Shown here one piece after another: positions 1-8,731 of a stretch of 64,000 nucleotides of DNA (positions are counted from its first letter, which is position 1; each line of letters opens with the position of its first letter). The translations under genes and the position numbers were made by a program. Origin of the DNA: Bacillota bacterium (GTDB lineage: Bacteria; Bacillota; Bacilli; Alicyclobacillales; SLC66). The notes under the pieces are model-generated. The model was not told the DNA's origin, searched no databases, and saw only the letters and a program-made list of their open reading frames with translations. The stretch spans positions 1 to 64,000 of the forward strand of contig JAJZCW010000006.1 in assembly GCA_021828865.1 (NCBI GenBank). The letters are read 5' to 3'.

Positions 1-303
1 CCACGAATTTTTATTGGTGTTTTCGGCTATTATGCATATGTTCTTGTGAAACGTTTTTTTTCAAAAGCCAAAACCGGGGGACTCATTTTGGCTATTGGGG
101 TCGCGGGATTTATCGGGTCCGCCACGAATACGATCCTGGTATTAGCGATGATTTACTTGCGCGGATATTTGTCATTACAGGCCTGCGCTTCCATTGCGCT
201 TATCAACGGGGTGCCTGAAGCCGTGGTGTCGATCATCATCACGGTGGCAGTAGTCGCCGCGTGGTGGAGGTTAGATCGTGGCAGAAAAGGTTCCCGCATC
301 TGA
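1..303 (+). CDS. ECF transporter S component, C-terminal part (cut by window edge)
   Basis: The reading frame is open from base 1, so the N-terminus lies outside the window; about 100 residues are visible. They are hydrophobic with at least two membrane helices and carry the segment TNTILVLAMIYLRG, which resembles the last helices of vitamin-binding S components of energy-coupling factor transporters (PF12822-like). These membrane proteins bind a vitamin or precursor and work with a shared EcfAAT module. The substrate cannot be told from this fragment. The gene ends 26 bases before the P1 peptidase start, so the two may be cotranscribed. A GTG at 46 is in frame but is probably internal. Confidence 0.6.
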   Translation, partial: PRIFIGVFGYYAYVLVKRFFSKAKTGGLILAIGVAGFIGSATNTILVLAMIYLRGYLSLQACASIALINGVPEAVVSIIITVAVVAAWWRLDRGRKGSRI

Positions 304-329
304 ATGTCCGATTGGTGAAGGAGAGGTCT

Positions 330-1274
330 ATGGATAGGCATGAGGCAATGACGATCACCAGCGTGCCAGGCATTACGGTGGGTCAGGTTGAGGATGAGGA
401 AGCAGGTACCGGTTGCACCGTGATTGTGGCACCAAAAGGTGCAGTCGGCGGCGTGGATGTCAGGGGATCCGCGCCTGGTACGAGGGAAACTGATCTCTTG
501 AATCCTGTGCATACGGTGGAGCGCGTTCACGCTGTGGTACTCTCAGGAGGAAGTGCTTATGGCTTGTCTGCTGCTGGCGGGGTCATGCAGGCGCTCGAGG
601 AGATGGGGATTGGGCTTGATGTCGGCGTCGCGAAAGTACCGATTGTTCCTGCAGCGGTGCTGTTTGATCTGGCGTATCGCTCTTCTACCATCAGGCCTGA
701 TGAGGCGATGGGCTATGCGGCGACCAAGCTGGCCACCTCCTCTCCTGTAGAGGAAGGCAGTGTCGGCGCGGGGTGCGGTGCTACTGTGGGCAAATTGCTG
801 GGGATAGAGAGGGCCAGCAAAGGGGGAATTGGTTCTTACGCCATCGCGGTAGGTGAACTTGTCGTTGGCGCGATCGTGGCCGTCAATGCGCTCGGAGAAG
901 TGGTGAATCCGGAAAATGGGGAGATCATTGCAGGCATACGACGAGATAATGGCGAAATGAATGAAGATGAAAGCGCTTTTATACCAAGTATCGATGTACT
1001 CAAAAGTGCTCAATCAGAAGCATTCTTTGGTCAGAACACGACAATAGGGTGTGTTGCCACTAATGCAAAACTGAGCAAGCCGGAAGCAAATAAAGTGGCG
1101 CAGATGGCTCATGACGGCCTTGCAAAAACGATACGTCCTGTACATACGCCGTTTGATGGCGATACCATTTTCGCGTTATCCACTGGCGATGTGCAGAGTC
1201 GTGTGGAATTGGTGGGGGCATTGGCGGTAGAAGCGATCGCTAGGTCCATAGTGAACGCTGTTAAAAAAGTTTGA
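330..1274 (+). CDS. P1 family peptidase (DmpA/NylC-like, S58 family)
   Basis: A 314-residue protein of the self-cleaving N-terminal-nucleophile P1/S58 family, which includes D-aminopeptidase DmpA and the nylon-oligomer hydrolase NylC. Visible motifs are HAVVLSGGSAYGL near the N-terminus, GSVGAGCGATVGK in the middle, and QNTTIGCVATNA near residues 235-246. By analogy with NylC, cleavage would fall between Asn236 and Thr237, leaving Thr as nucleophile. The ATG at 330 is chosen because GAAGGAGAGG lies just upstream; an in-frame start at 261 would overlap the preceding gene. The family has varied peptidase and amidohydrolase substrates, and nothing here identifies which applies. Confidence 0.85.
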   Translation: MDRHEAMTITSVPGITVGQVEDEEAGTGCTVIVAPKGAVGGVDVRGSAPGTRETDLLNPVHTVERVHAVVLSGGSAYGLSAAGGVMQALEEMGIGLDVGVAKVPIVPAAVLFDLAYRSSTIRPDEAMGYAATKLATSSPVEEGSVGAGCGATVGKLLGIERASKGGIGSYAIAVGELVVGAIVAVNALGEVVNPENGEIIAGIRRDNGEMNEDESAFIPSIDVLKSAQSEAFFGQNTTIGCVATNAKLSKPEANKVAQMAHDGLAKTIRPVHTPFDGDTIFALSTGDVQSRVELVGALAVEAIARSIVNAVKKV

Positions 1275-1285
1275 GGTGATACACT

Positions 1286-2578
1286 ATTCGCAGCATCGAT
1301 GATTTGGAACCTCATTTGCAGTCTGTGTGGGAAAGGTATCTCCATGTTTCCCGCATCACCTCTGTCTTTCAACCCATTGTGCATTTGACTAATGGGCAAG
1401 TAATTGCGTATGAAATATTGAGTCGCATCACCGATGAAGATGGGGCACTCATTCCTATTGAACTTTTGTTTATGGCAGCGGAGCAACTAGGAAAGTTGTA
1501 TCAGTTGGATCTTCACCTATTGAAAAATTCACTGCAACAAATCCTTGAGCGCTCAGTACCCCATATGCGTTATTTTATCAATGTGATGCCAGAAAGTCTC
1601 AGGTCGCGAGAACTTCTTTTTGCGATCAAGGAATTTGTCCGGATGTCACATGGTAATATGCCGATCGTTCTTGAGATATCCGAATTTACCGCAGATCCTT
1701 CTTTGTCAAAATGGAGTGAACTCTTAGCGCCATATCGTCAATTGGGCGTGGAAGTGGCGATTGACGATGTGGGGAGCGGTTATGCAGGTCTCAATCGAAC
1801 AGTCGAGATTTCTCCTGATTGGATGAAACTTGATATCGGTCTCGTGCGGGACGTCGATATTAACGCTGTGAAAGCGGCCATGATTGCAAGCGTCGTGACC
1901 TTTACAAAGCGTATGACCTCGATCCGCATTATTGCGGAAGGCATCGAAACAGAAGGCGAGTTGCAAGCGCTTCTGGATTTGGGAATCGAGGTAGGGCAAG
2001 GATTTTTAATGGCTAAGCCGGCTAGAGACATTCCCACAGAGAGGTTCCTGCAGATTCATGAAAAAATGGAACCTCCCTATGTCGAATTTGACCAGTTGAC
2101 ATATGGACTTCTTTTAGCACAGTACCTGGAGAAGGTTTGTTTTGGCTATCAGAATGAGCAGGCAATGGCCATTGATGCCTGTCACTATATCAAAGCGACA
2201 TTGCTTGTCGACCACGTGGAAGTGCTAAAAGTGAGTAAGGCAGGAGTTGCTACGCCCTTAGCCATAATCTCCGAGTCGGTTACGGAAGATAGGCCTGATA
2301 TCCCTTTTGATGTGATGAAAAAAATGATCGCCGGGGAGATCTCTATCAGCCAGGATACACAAGACGAGGAAAGACCCTATAGCCATCTCCTGAATCTGCG
2401 CTCTTCACTAAAAGTGCCGATTTTTGTGAGGGGGAAGGTCTATGGGCTCCTTTTTTGTGGCTATGAAAAACCGTATCAAATCCGCAGCGAAATGATTAGT
2501 GTACTGAGGGGAATTGCAGCAGTGCTTGCGGTAGCCATGGTTCATGGCGAAATGAGCGATAATCCGGCGGTGGTATAG
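1286..2578 (+). CDS. EAL-domain cyclic-di-GMP phosphodiesterase with C-terminal GAF-like domain
   Basis: About 430 residues. The N-terminal EAL domain (roughly 15-255) has the family's key residues in slightly altered motifs: YEILSR in place of EALLR, FINVMPESL, EISE, IDDVGSGY in place of DDFGTG, MKLDIGLVRD, AEGIETEGEL and GQGFLMAKP. The metal-binding Glu, Asn, Asp pair and Lys appear to be kept, so it is probably an active phosphodiesterase. The C-terminal 150 residues look like a GAF sensor (VPIFVRGKVYGLLFCGYE). The start is unusual. The only good ribosome site, GAGGTGAT at 1273-1280, is correctly spaced from an ATT codon at 1286; the first ordinary candidate, TTG at 1304, is about 25 bases away. 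The stop overlaps the Nudix gene start. Confidence 0.85.
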   Translation: MRSIDDLEPHLQSVWERYLHVSRITSVFQPIVHLTNGQVIAYEILSRITDEDGALIPIELLFMAAEQLGKLYQLDLHLLKNSLQQILERSVPHMRYFINVMPESLRSRELLFAIKEFVRMSHGNMPIVLEISEFTADPSLSKWSELLAPYRQLGVEVAIDDVGSGYAGLNRTVEISPDWMKLDIGLVRDVDINAVKAAMIASVVTFTKRMTSIRIIAEGIETEGELQALLDLGIEVGQGFLMAKPARDIPTERFLQIHEKMEPPYVEFDQLTYGLLLAQYLEKVCFGYQNEQAMAIDACHYIKATLLVDHVEVLKVSKAGVATPLAIISESVTEDRPDIPFDVMKKMIAGEISISQDTQDEERPYSHLLNLRSSLKVPIFVRGKVYGLLFCGYEKPYQIRSEMISVLRGIAAVLAVAMVHGEMSDNPAVV

Positions 2579-3057
2579 TGCAGGGAATGATCTCTCGAAG
2601 TTGGCAGCGGTTGGTGGTGTTCATGTTTCGTTTGACACCGCGTTTTCTATCCAAGTGGATCGTCTATATCGTAAAACCCAAATATGTGATTGCAGTGGTG
2701 GCGCTTGTGGCAGATGATGCCGGGCGCCTGCTTGTTCTGCACCATACCTACGGGAAAAAATACCGTTGGCGGTTCCCCGGCGGAATCATGGAGCGGCATG
2801 AGCGTCCTTTTGAAACCGCAGAACGAGAATTACGAGAGGAAGCGAACATGGTGGTCAAAGCCAAACAACTGATCACCATCGTGGACGGCTATGCTACGCT
2901 CGATATCGCCGTCTATTGTGAACTGGTAAACGAGTTGCCGTTTGTGCCAAATGCGGAAGTGGACGACTTGCGATGGATTCATCCTGATGAACGGGAACTG
3001 TCCCTTCCTACTGAGCAGATGGAGATTTGGAATGTGTTAAAGGAGATGAACCCATGA
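2578..3057 (+). CDS. Nudix hydrolase
   Basis: A 159-residue protein with a Nudix box at about residues 70-95: GG followed by an E seven residues on, then RELREEANM. This matches GX5EX7REUXEEXGU except that Asn replaces the last Gly. Such enzymes hydrolyse nucleoside diphosphates linked to another moiety; the substrate is not predictable here. The first 40 residues are basic and hydrophobic (VFMFRLTPRFLSKWIVYIV), so the protein may sit at the membrane. The GTG start overlaps the EAL gene stop by one base, and the end overlaps the next gene by four bases (ATGA), so translation is probably coupled. Confidence 0.85.
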   Translation: MQGMISRSWQRLVVFMFRLTPRFLSKWIVYIVKPKYVIAVVALVADDAGRLLVLHHTYGKKYRWRFPGGIMERHERPFETAERELREEANMVVKAKQLITIVDGYATLDIAVYCELVNELPFVPNAEVDDLRWIHPDERELSLPTEQMEIWNVLKEMNP

Positions 3058-3977
3058 TTCTCGTCTATCATGAAAAACAGGCGGAAAAATACGCCCATCA
3101 CCTCACTGATCAGGGACTGACAAAGGTGGTGCATGCCAGAAGCGAGGAAGAGGCCAGCGAGTGGCTGGATCAGGTGGAGATTCTTTTTGCCTGGAAATTT
3201 CCCGCACATTTGTACCAGAAAATGCCGAAGTTGCGTTGGGTGCAATGGATGGGGGCAGGGGTGGAAGATGTGGTAAGGGGGCTGCCTGAATCGGTCCTGC
3301 TGACAAGAATCGTTGGCCAGTTTGGGAAGGTCATGGCAGAATATGCTTTCACCTGGTTGTTGCATGAATATCAAGGAGTGAATCGATTTTTAGAAGCAAA
3401 AGCAAGTCGAGAATGGAACCCTAAGAGGCCAGAGTCACTTGCAGGAAAAACTCTTGGCGTGGCAGGACTCGGATCGATTGGACAAGAAGTGATCAAACTG
3501 GGCAAGGCTTTTGGTATGAAAACGATCGGGCTCAGTCGTACTGGAAGCCATGAGAAGATCGTTGAACAACATTTTTTTCCTGATAAGTGGGTGGATTTTG
3601 CCAGCCTGGTGGATGTGCTTGTGATCGTATTGCCTCATACAAAAGAGACGGACAAGGTGGTGAATCAAGAGGTACTTGCTGCCATGTCTCCGTCTTCGAT
3701 TGTGGTGAATATCGGAAGGGGCAAAACGGTGGATCAGGAGGCGCTCCTTGCACGCATTCAGTCGCAAAAGTTGCGCGCGGCGATATTGGATGTGTTTGAA
3801 GAAGAACCGTTGCCGGTTGACCATCCTTTCTGGGAGCTGCCGCAGGTGTACATCACGCCTCACATATCAGGGCCAAGCCTCAGCCGCGATGTGAGTCGGT
3901 TTTTTATGGAAAATTACGAACGACTCGAAAGTGGTAGGCCGCTTCTGGGACTAGTCGATAGGCATCAAGGCTATTGA
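3054..3977 (+). CDS. D-2-hydroxyacid dehydrogenase family protein
   Basis: A 307-residue NAD-dependent 2-hydroxyacid dehydrogenase. The Rossmann motif GVAGLGSIGQEVIKLGKAFG lies in the middle, followed by the catalytic-region signatures LVIVLPHTKETDKVVN, NIGRGKTVDQEAL and ILDVFEEEPLP, with a histidine in ITPHISGPS. It should interconvert a 2-oxoacid and a D-2-hydroxyacid in the cytoplasm; no substrate is implied by context. The ATG at 3054 overlaps the Nudix stop (ATGA) and has AAAGGAGATG upstream, so it is preferred to the in-frame candidate at 3027. Confidence 0.85.
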   Translation: MILVYHEKQAEKYAHHLTDQGLTKVVHARSEEEASEWLDQVEILFAWKFPAHLYQKMPKLRWVQWMGAGVEDVVRGLPESVLLTRIVGQFGKVMAEYAFTWLLHEYQGVNRFLEAKASREWNPKRPESLAGKTLGVAGLGSIGQEVIKLGKAFGMKTIGLSRTGSHEKIVEQHFFPDKWVDFASLVDVLVIVLPHTKETDKVVNQEVLAAMSPSSIVVNIGRGKTVDQEALLARIQSQKLRAAILDVFEEEPLPVDHPFWELPQVYITPHISGPSLSRDVSRFFMENYERLESGRPLLGLVDRHQGY

Positions 3978-4040
3978 TGGCAGAAACTTAGAATAAGCAG
4001 TAGGCAGTTACGTGAAAAATACCCCTAAGGGGGCGTGAAC

Positions 4041-5507
4041 GTGGCTGCGGATGTGATATCAGTTCTTCCTTTACTGGTGGTGATCCTGGTCTCTTTATGG
4101 ACCAAACAGGTATTAGTGGGGCTAGGGGTAGGCGTCATTCTCGGCGCATGGTTAATCAGCCCTGGGATCATGCCAATGCTCAATACGCTATTGACTTACC
4201 TTTATAAAGAGTTGTTGATTCCCGGAAATTTGCACCTTCTCGTATTTTTGTACCTGTTTGGGGCGTTTATTGGACTTCTCAGAGCATCTGGCGGGATACA
4301 GGGCTTTATTCACTGGCTTGAACCCTGGACAAAAACCCGCAGACGAGCTTATGGGGTATTGTGGTTATCCTCATTATGGACGGCAATGGCACCTGACTTT
4401 CGCATCCTCGCCATGGGACCGCTTTTAGCGCGGGGGTTAGCCAAAGATCAAAAGGACTTAATCAGGTCAGGCGTTGTGCTGACGGCAACGGCCACGCCAC
4501 TTGCGGCTGTGCTTCCGATTGGCACTATCTTTGTAGGGTATATGGTCGGTTTATGTGCCATTGCGGCAAAATCAGTACATTACACAGGGTCCACCTATTC
4601 ACTGTTTTTGCAAACCATTCCCTTTAATTTTTTTGCCTGGGCGATTTTACTTCTCTCTTTGTGGCAAAGTTTTTTTTACAGGAAGCATCAAGTCTTGGAG
4701 CAAAGGAAACAGGCCAAATGGGAGAAAACAATGCATCAGCCTGCATTCAGTGGGGAATGGGGGGCGATTGGTTCAGGCGGGTCTGGTGAGCATCAATTGA
4801 ACATCAAACCAGGAGAGATTGCCGAGGATGTCACTCCTCACGTTTGGCATTTTGTTCTCCCCATGCTGGTGTTGTGGGCACTGACGCTTGTTTTTACCTA
4901 TATAAGCGGAATAGGGTACTCGACAAATCCACTTCGCGCCTTACTGTATGCGGATGCGAGTAAGGCCATGATGCAGGCTCTGATCGCCACGCTCGTCATT
5001 ACAGTGGTGTTTCTCTTAATTCGAAAGGAAACCATCAGCAATTTGATGAAAGCGGTGATCTCTGGTGGCAACGAGATGATGCCTGTGCTGCTACTGCTCA
5101 TTTTGGTCTGGGCGGTGGCGGGGATTGCTACATCGCTTGGATTTACGCGCTGGGTCACCTCCGTACTAGGGGCCCACGTCCCGCATTTCCTAATATTACC
5201 TATGTTGTTTTTAGCGAGTTCGGTACTCTCGTATTTCCTTGGTTCGACGTTTGGCGTATGGGGGTTGTTGTTGCCGATCGCCATCTCACTCACGCTCGCA
5301 ACAGGCACATCACTTATCTTGACGCTATCCGCTATTTTTGCGGGGGGGACGCTTGGCGGTTTTGCGTCACCACTTAGTGACAATACGGCAACGTTAGCAC
5401 TTGTTTTGGATAAACAGGTGATGGAGTTGACAAGGCCGCTGCTCATCCCATCGCTCATTGCAGGCGGAGCTGCGTTGGTGGGTTTTTTTGCTGTCGGATG
5501 GATATAA
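4041..5507 (+). CDS. NhaC-type Na+/H+ antiporter family membrane protein
   Basis: About 488 residues with roughly 11-12 membrane helices and a conserved intramembrane stretch FAGGTLGGFASPLSDNTATLAL near the C-terminus, typical of the Na_H_antiporter family (PF03553, NhaC and relatives). Members exchange Na+ for protons, or in the NhaC/MleN branch couple this to organic acid exchange. Two GTG codons compete as start. The one at 4035 is only one or two bases from the AAGGGGG ribosome site, so the GTG at 4041 is preferred. A hydrophilic loop of about 70 residues lies near the middle. The gene stands alone, ending before a shared hairpin. Confidence 0.85.
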   Translation: MAADVISVLPLLVVILVSLWTKQVLVGLGVGVILGAWLISPGIMPMLNTLLTYLYKELLIPGNLHLLVFLYLFGAFIGLLRASGGIQGFIHWLEPWTKTRRRAYGVLWLSSLWTAMAPDFRILAMGPLLARGLAKDQKDLIRSGVVLTATATPLAAVLPIGTIFVGYMVGLCAIAAKSVHYTGSTYSLFLQTIPFNFFAWAILLLSLWQSFFYRKHQVLEQRKQAKWEKTMHQPAFSGEWGAIGSGGSGEHQLNIKPGEIAEDVTPHVWHFVLPMLVLWALTLVFTYISGIGYSTNPLRALLYADASKAMMQALIATLVITVVFLLIRKETISNLMKAVISGGNEMMPVLLLLILVWAVAGIATSLGFTRWVTSVLGAHVPHFLILPMLFLASSVLSYFLGSTFGVWGLLLPIAISLTLATGTSLILTLSAIFAGGTLGGFASPLSDNTATLALVLDKQVMELTRPLLIPSLIAGGAALVGFFAVGWI

Positions 5508-5536
5508 AAAAACCTTTGGAGAAGATCCTCCAAAGG
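5506..5536 (-). terminator. Terminator of ccdC, possibly bidirectional
   Basis: A perfect 9-bp stem, CCTTTGGAG/CTCCAAAGG, with a 6-base loop, has a run of seven A on its left side. That gives a T run on the minus strand after the ccdC stop. It sits between the convergent antiporter and ccdC genes. Confidence 0.8.
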
Positions 5537-5551
5537 GGAGATGCTAATTGG

Positions 5552-6064
5552 TCAGTTTTCTGCGAGTTTCTGCAATACGCCATGATCCCGACGAATAAAC
5601 CTTCGATAGGACAAGAACATCGCAATTCGCCATGGTAGCAACATGCCAAATGCGAGGATAAAGAACACAGCACCCGTCTGAGGAATGCTGATGTATTTTT
5701 CAATGTAGGTGTGTAGCAGGATGCGAATGACAAGAAGACCAAGCAGTACCACGACAAATGCCGGAGAACGCTTCAAATACACTTGGTCGTCTTCTCCCCG
5801 ATGCATTTTGGAACTGGTGATGAGTGGAATGGAGAATACCATTCCCACAAGAAATGCAGCCAACGCATATAGATAAGAGATACGCATGATAGGCACCACA
5901 AACATCAGAAATCCAGTTGACATCCCAAGTGGTGGTATAAGGATTTTTTTGATCGAGGTGGGTTTTCTTGCTGCTCGCATTCGGATCACAATAACAGTTA
6001 AAGCTCCTACCACAATCACAAGGGTACTCAGGAGTTGCAGTGTTTGATTAGAAATGGAAGGCAT
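5552..6064 (-). CDS. ccdC: CcdC-like membrane protein (DUF1453 family)
   Basis: A 170-residue protein with about five membrane helices. Length, the basic segment VIRMRAARKPTSIKKILIPPLGMSTGF and the overall pattern match CcdC of Bacillus, found near the cytochrome c biogenesis gene ccdA although its own biochemical role is not established. Here it is alone, convergent with the NhaC-type antiporter and divergent from hemE. The ATG has AGGAACT upstream. The assignment rests on pattern recognition of the family. Confidence 0.75.
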   Translation of the reverse strand: MPSISNQTLQLLSTLVIVVGALTVIVIRMRAARKPTSIKKILIPPLGMSTGFLMFVVPIMRISYLYALAAFLVGMVFSIPLITSSKMHRGEDDQVYLKRSPAFVVVLLGLLVIRILLHTYIEKYISIPQTGAVFFILAFGMLLPWRIAMFLSYRRFIRRDHGVLQKLAEN

Positions 6065-6251
6065 AGTTCCTGACCCCCAATTAGTTATTCTTTACTATCA
6101 TGATAACGCAATGGGAAATTGTCATCAACCATAAATAAAAATATTTTATAATTATTTTAACTATATTTTAAGCTGAATTTTCGTTACGAGTTTGCCATTG
6201 TGGTATCATGAAGATTGATATTTTACCGATGTGAAAACATCTGGAGGCAAT

Positions 6252-6299
6252 ATGGAAACGATGTTTAGTGATAAAGGGGTTTGGGACTGTGAAAAATGA
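6252..6299 (+). CDS. Possible 15-residue leader peptide overlapping the hemE start
   Basis: An ATG four bases after a good GGAGG site (6243-6247) opens a 15-codon frame, METMFSDKGVWDCEK, that stops at 6299, eleven bases inside hemE in a different frame. A small GATGT-GAAA-ACATC hairpin (6228-6241) sits just upstream. The ribosome site is better than that of hemE itself, so translational coupling or a leader role is possible. No family is recognisable, and it could be coincidence. Confidence 0.35.
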   Translation: METMFSDKGVWDCEK

Positions 6300-7341
6300 T
6301 TTGTTTTTACGAGCCTGTAGAGGTGAAAGGGTAGAGCGGTTGCCAGTATGGTACATGCGCCAGGCAGGGCGCTACCAGGCGGAATACAGGGAAATAAGGA
6401 AAAATTTTACTCTTGAAGAGATATGTCTTGATCCTACTCTCTGCGCAAAAGTGACGATGTTGCCTGTTGAGCAGCTAAATGTCGATGCAGCTATTTTATT
6501 TTCCGATATTATGATTCCGCTTGGCCCCATGGGAGTGAATTATTCGCTGGTGAAGGACAAGGGGCCGGAAATCGCGAATCCGATTCGCTCACTTCATGAT
6601 GTGGAGCAACTGAGGAAAATTCATCCGGAAGTGGATTTGCCACATGTCCTTGAAACCATAAGACTTCTCAAACAGCAACTTGACGTGCCGCTAATTGGTT
6701 TTTCAGGAGCCCCTTTTACACTTGCTAGTTATATGATCGAAGGAGGACCATCTCGCAATTATTTGCTGACGAAAACCTTGATGTATGAGGCGCCTGCTAC
6801 TTGGGAATTGTTGATGGACAAGCTTGGGGATATGGTGGTCACCTATTTGCGGGCACAAGTCATGGTTGGTGCAGATGCTGTTCAGATTTTTGATAGTTGG
6901 GTAGGTAGTCTGGCACCTGCCGATTACAGGCGTTACGTCAGGCCTGTTATGGAAAAGATATTCGCGGGAATCAAAGACTTGGATGTGCCCAGTATCTATT
7001 TTGGCGTGAATACAGGCGAATTGCTTGCTGATTTTTCGCAAATTGGCGCAGGCGTGGTAGGAGTTGACTGGCGGGTGCCCATACAATCAGCAAGAGAACG
7101 CACTCGTGGCATGGTCTCTCTTCAAGGGAACCTGGATCCGGCACTTTTGTTTGCCCCGTGGGAGGTATTGCAGTCCCGCGCGAAGGAAATTATTGATGAA
7201 GCAGTCAAAGAGCCAGGCTTAGTATTTAATTTGGGACACGGTGTGTTGCCAAGTGTTGACCCGTCCGTGTTGCAGAAATTGACTGCTTTCATTCACGAAT
7301 ACAGCGAGAAAAAAATTAGCGAACTAAGTAAAGCAAGGTGA
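6289..7341 (+). CDS. hemE: Uroporphyrinogen decarboxylase
   Basis: A 350-residue cytoplasmic enzyme that removes four acetate carboxyls from uroporphyrinogen III to give coproporphyrinogen III. Signatures are PVWYMRQAGRYQAEYR near the N-terminus, ILFSDIMIPLGPMG, GFSGAPFTLASYMIEGG, QIFDSWVGSLAP and NLGHGVLPSVDP near the end. The GTG at 6289 is chosen because AAAGGGG lies about nine bases upstream and the protein then starts just before the conserved N-terminus; an in-frame GTG at 6268 has no suitable site. It overlaps or abuts hemH, forming a hemEH unit. The oxidase hemY lies 18 kb away on the other strand. Confidence 0.97.
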   Translation: MKNDLFLRACRGERVERLPVWYMRQAGRYQAEYREIRKNFTLEEICLDPTLCAKVTMLPVEQLNVDAAILFSDIMIPLGPMGVNYSLVKDKGPEIANPIRSLHDVEQLRKIHPEVDLPHVLETIRLLKQQLDVPLIGFSGAPFTLASYMIEGGPSRNYLLTKTLMYEAPATWELLMDKLGDMVVTYLRAQVMVGADAVQIFDSWVGSLAPADYRRYVRPVMEKIFAGIKDLDVPSIYFGVNTGELLADFSQIGAGVVGVDWRVPIQSARERTRGMVSLQGNLDPALLFAPWEVLQSRAKEIIDEAVKEPGLVFNLGHGVLPSVDPSVLQKLTAFIHEYSEKKISELSKAR

Positions 7342-7346
7342 GGACA

Positions 7347-8243
7347 GTGAAGCGTGCAGTGTTGCTGATGTCGTATGGTTCGCCGTCAAGTAAGGCAAAT
7401 GTGGAGCGTTATTATACGCATATCAGGGGAGGAAGGGCACCAGAACCTGCGCAACTCGAGGAGCTACTAGGGCGCTATGATGCGATTGGAGGAAGGTCTC
7501 CACTGACGGAGATAACGTATGCACAGGCGGAATCACTTGAGAAGCGGTTGGGGGAGACACCAACCGATTTTTCCCACGTGTATGTAGGCTTTAAGCATAC
7601 GGAACCTTTTATTTCACAAACTGTCGAGCAAATGGTAGCTGACGGGGTTCAAGAGGCAGTGGGGCTTGTGTTGGCCCCGCACTACTCGGCACTCAGTGTA
7701 GGGGTGTATGTTCATGAAGCAAAAGAGAGGTCTGATGAGTTAGGAATGCACATTCGATTCATCCATGACTGGTATCAGCAATCCTCCTTAAATCAAGCGC
7801 TCGTGTCACGTTTACAGGAGGCTTTGTCTTCAATGCGTCATCACAACAAGGTAAAAGTCATTTTCTCGGCGCACAGTTTGCCTGAGCGGATCGTTGCAAT
7901 GAAAGATCCTTATCCGGAACAACTGCAAAGACACAGCATTATACTTGCCAGTCAGGTAGGTATTGATGATTGGCAATTTGCTTGGCAAAGTGCGGGCAGA
8001 ACGCGTGAGCCTTGGCTAGGTCCGGATATTTTGCGGGTCCTGTCAACGCTCAAGGAGAATGGTTATGAGGGGGTGGTCAGTTGCCCTATCGGCTTTATTG
8101 CTGACCATCTGGAAGTGCTTTACGATTTGGATGTAGAGGCAAAAATTCACTGCAATCAATTAGGCTTGGATTTTGTGAGGACACACTCGTTAAATACTGA
8201 TCCGTTGCTAATTGAAGCGCTATATCAGGCGATCATCGCCTAA
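7347..8243 (+). CDS. hemH: Ferrochelatase (coproporphyrin III type expected in Gram-positives)
   Basis: About 298 residues. VLLMSYGSPSSKANVERYYTHIRGG at the N-terminus, YVGFKHTEPFI and FSAHSLPERI (catalytic His) identify the ferrochelatase family, which inserts Fe2+ into a porphyrin. In Gram-positive bacteria with the coproporphyrin-dependent route the substrate is coproporphyrin III (CpfC); that is inferred from lineage. Two GTG codons are available. The one at 7347 has AAGGTGAGG at good spacing, whereas 7338 overlaps the hemE stop. Confidence 0.93.
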   Translation: MKRAVLLMSYGSPSSKANVERYYTHIRGGRAPEPAQLEELLGRYDAIGGRSPLTEITYAQAESLEKRLGETPTDFSHVYVGFKHTEPFISQTVEQMVADGVQEAVGLVLAPHYSALSVGVYVHEAKERSDELGMHIRFIHDWYQQSSLNQALVSRLQEALSSMRHHNKVKVIFSAHSLPERIVAMKDPYPEQLQRHSIILASQVGIDDWQFAWQSAGRTREPWLGPDILRVLSTLKENGYEGVVSCPIGFIADHLEVLYDLDVEAKIHCNQLGLDFVRTHSLNTDPLLIEALYQAIIA

Positions 8244-8252
8244 ACGCAAAAC

Positions 8253-8281
8253 GGTGAAAAGGGTAACCTACTCTTTTCACC
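8253..8281. terminator. Shared terminator between hemH and cheW
   Basis: A 12-bp stem (GGTGAAAAGGGT with ACTCTTTTCACC, one wobble pair) and a 5-base loop are followed by TTATTATATT. It lies between convergent genes and could serve both. Confidence 0.75.
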
Positions 8282-8303
8282 TTATTATATTACCATTATG
8301 CGT

Positions 8304-8681
8304 TTAAAGATTATTGGATTTGACCATGACTATCAGTTTGTCGCCTTGCTGAATAATTCCCTTGACGAGGGGATGATCGTCATCTTGCATCTCCACATGG
8401 TCTGGATCAACTTCAAGCACATCCAATGCTTCATCGACAATATATGCAACATCTTTGATCACTAACAACCTAGTATCAGGCGTAAAATCAATTTGCTGCA
8501 TATTTAACATGGCCCGAAGGTCAATAACCGTCATCACCACGCCTCGCAGGTTCATAATGCCGACAATGTTTTCTGGGGCCATTGGCACAGGGCGAATGGG
8601 TTGCATGCGTTCTATTGATTTTACGGTATCTACGGGTAATGCATATAATTCGCTGTTAATGCGAAAGGTGACAATTTTCAA
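8304..8681 (-). CDS. cheW: CheW-type chemotaxis coupling protein
   Basis: A 125-residue single-domain CheW. IVTFRINSELYALPVDTVKSI, NIVGIMNLRGVVMTVIDLR and the ending KLIVMVK are typical. CheW bridges chemoreceptors and the CheA kinase. The start is taken as TTG at 8681, seven bases after GGGAGG; longer in-frame versions would include the ribosome site itself. It lies 50 bases downstream of cheA on the same strand, so the two probably form a transcription unit. Confidence 0.93.
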   Translation of the reverse strand: MKIVTFRINSELYALPVDTVKSIERMQPIRPVPMAPENIVGIMNLRGVVMTVIDLRAMLNMQQIDFTPDTRLLVIKDVAYIVDEALDVLEVDPDHVEMQDDDHPLVKGIIQQGDKLIVMVKSNNL

Positions 8682-8731
8682 AACACAACCTCCCGTCATC
8701 AATAAGATAGTTCATTCTGTACAGAATCCAA

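Noticed and set aside
4898-5533. A 211-codon minus-strand frame across the NhaC-type gene
   Set aside because: It is antisense to a clear membrane-protein gene and has no ribosome site or family features.
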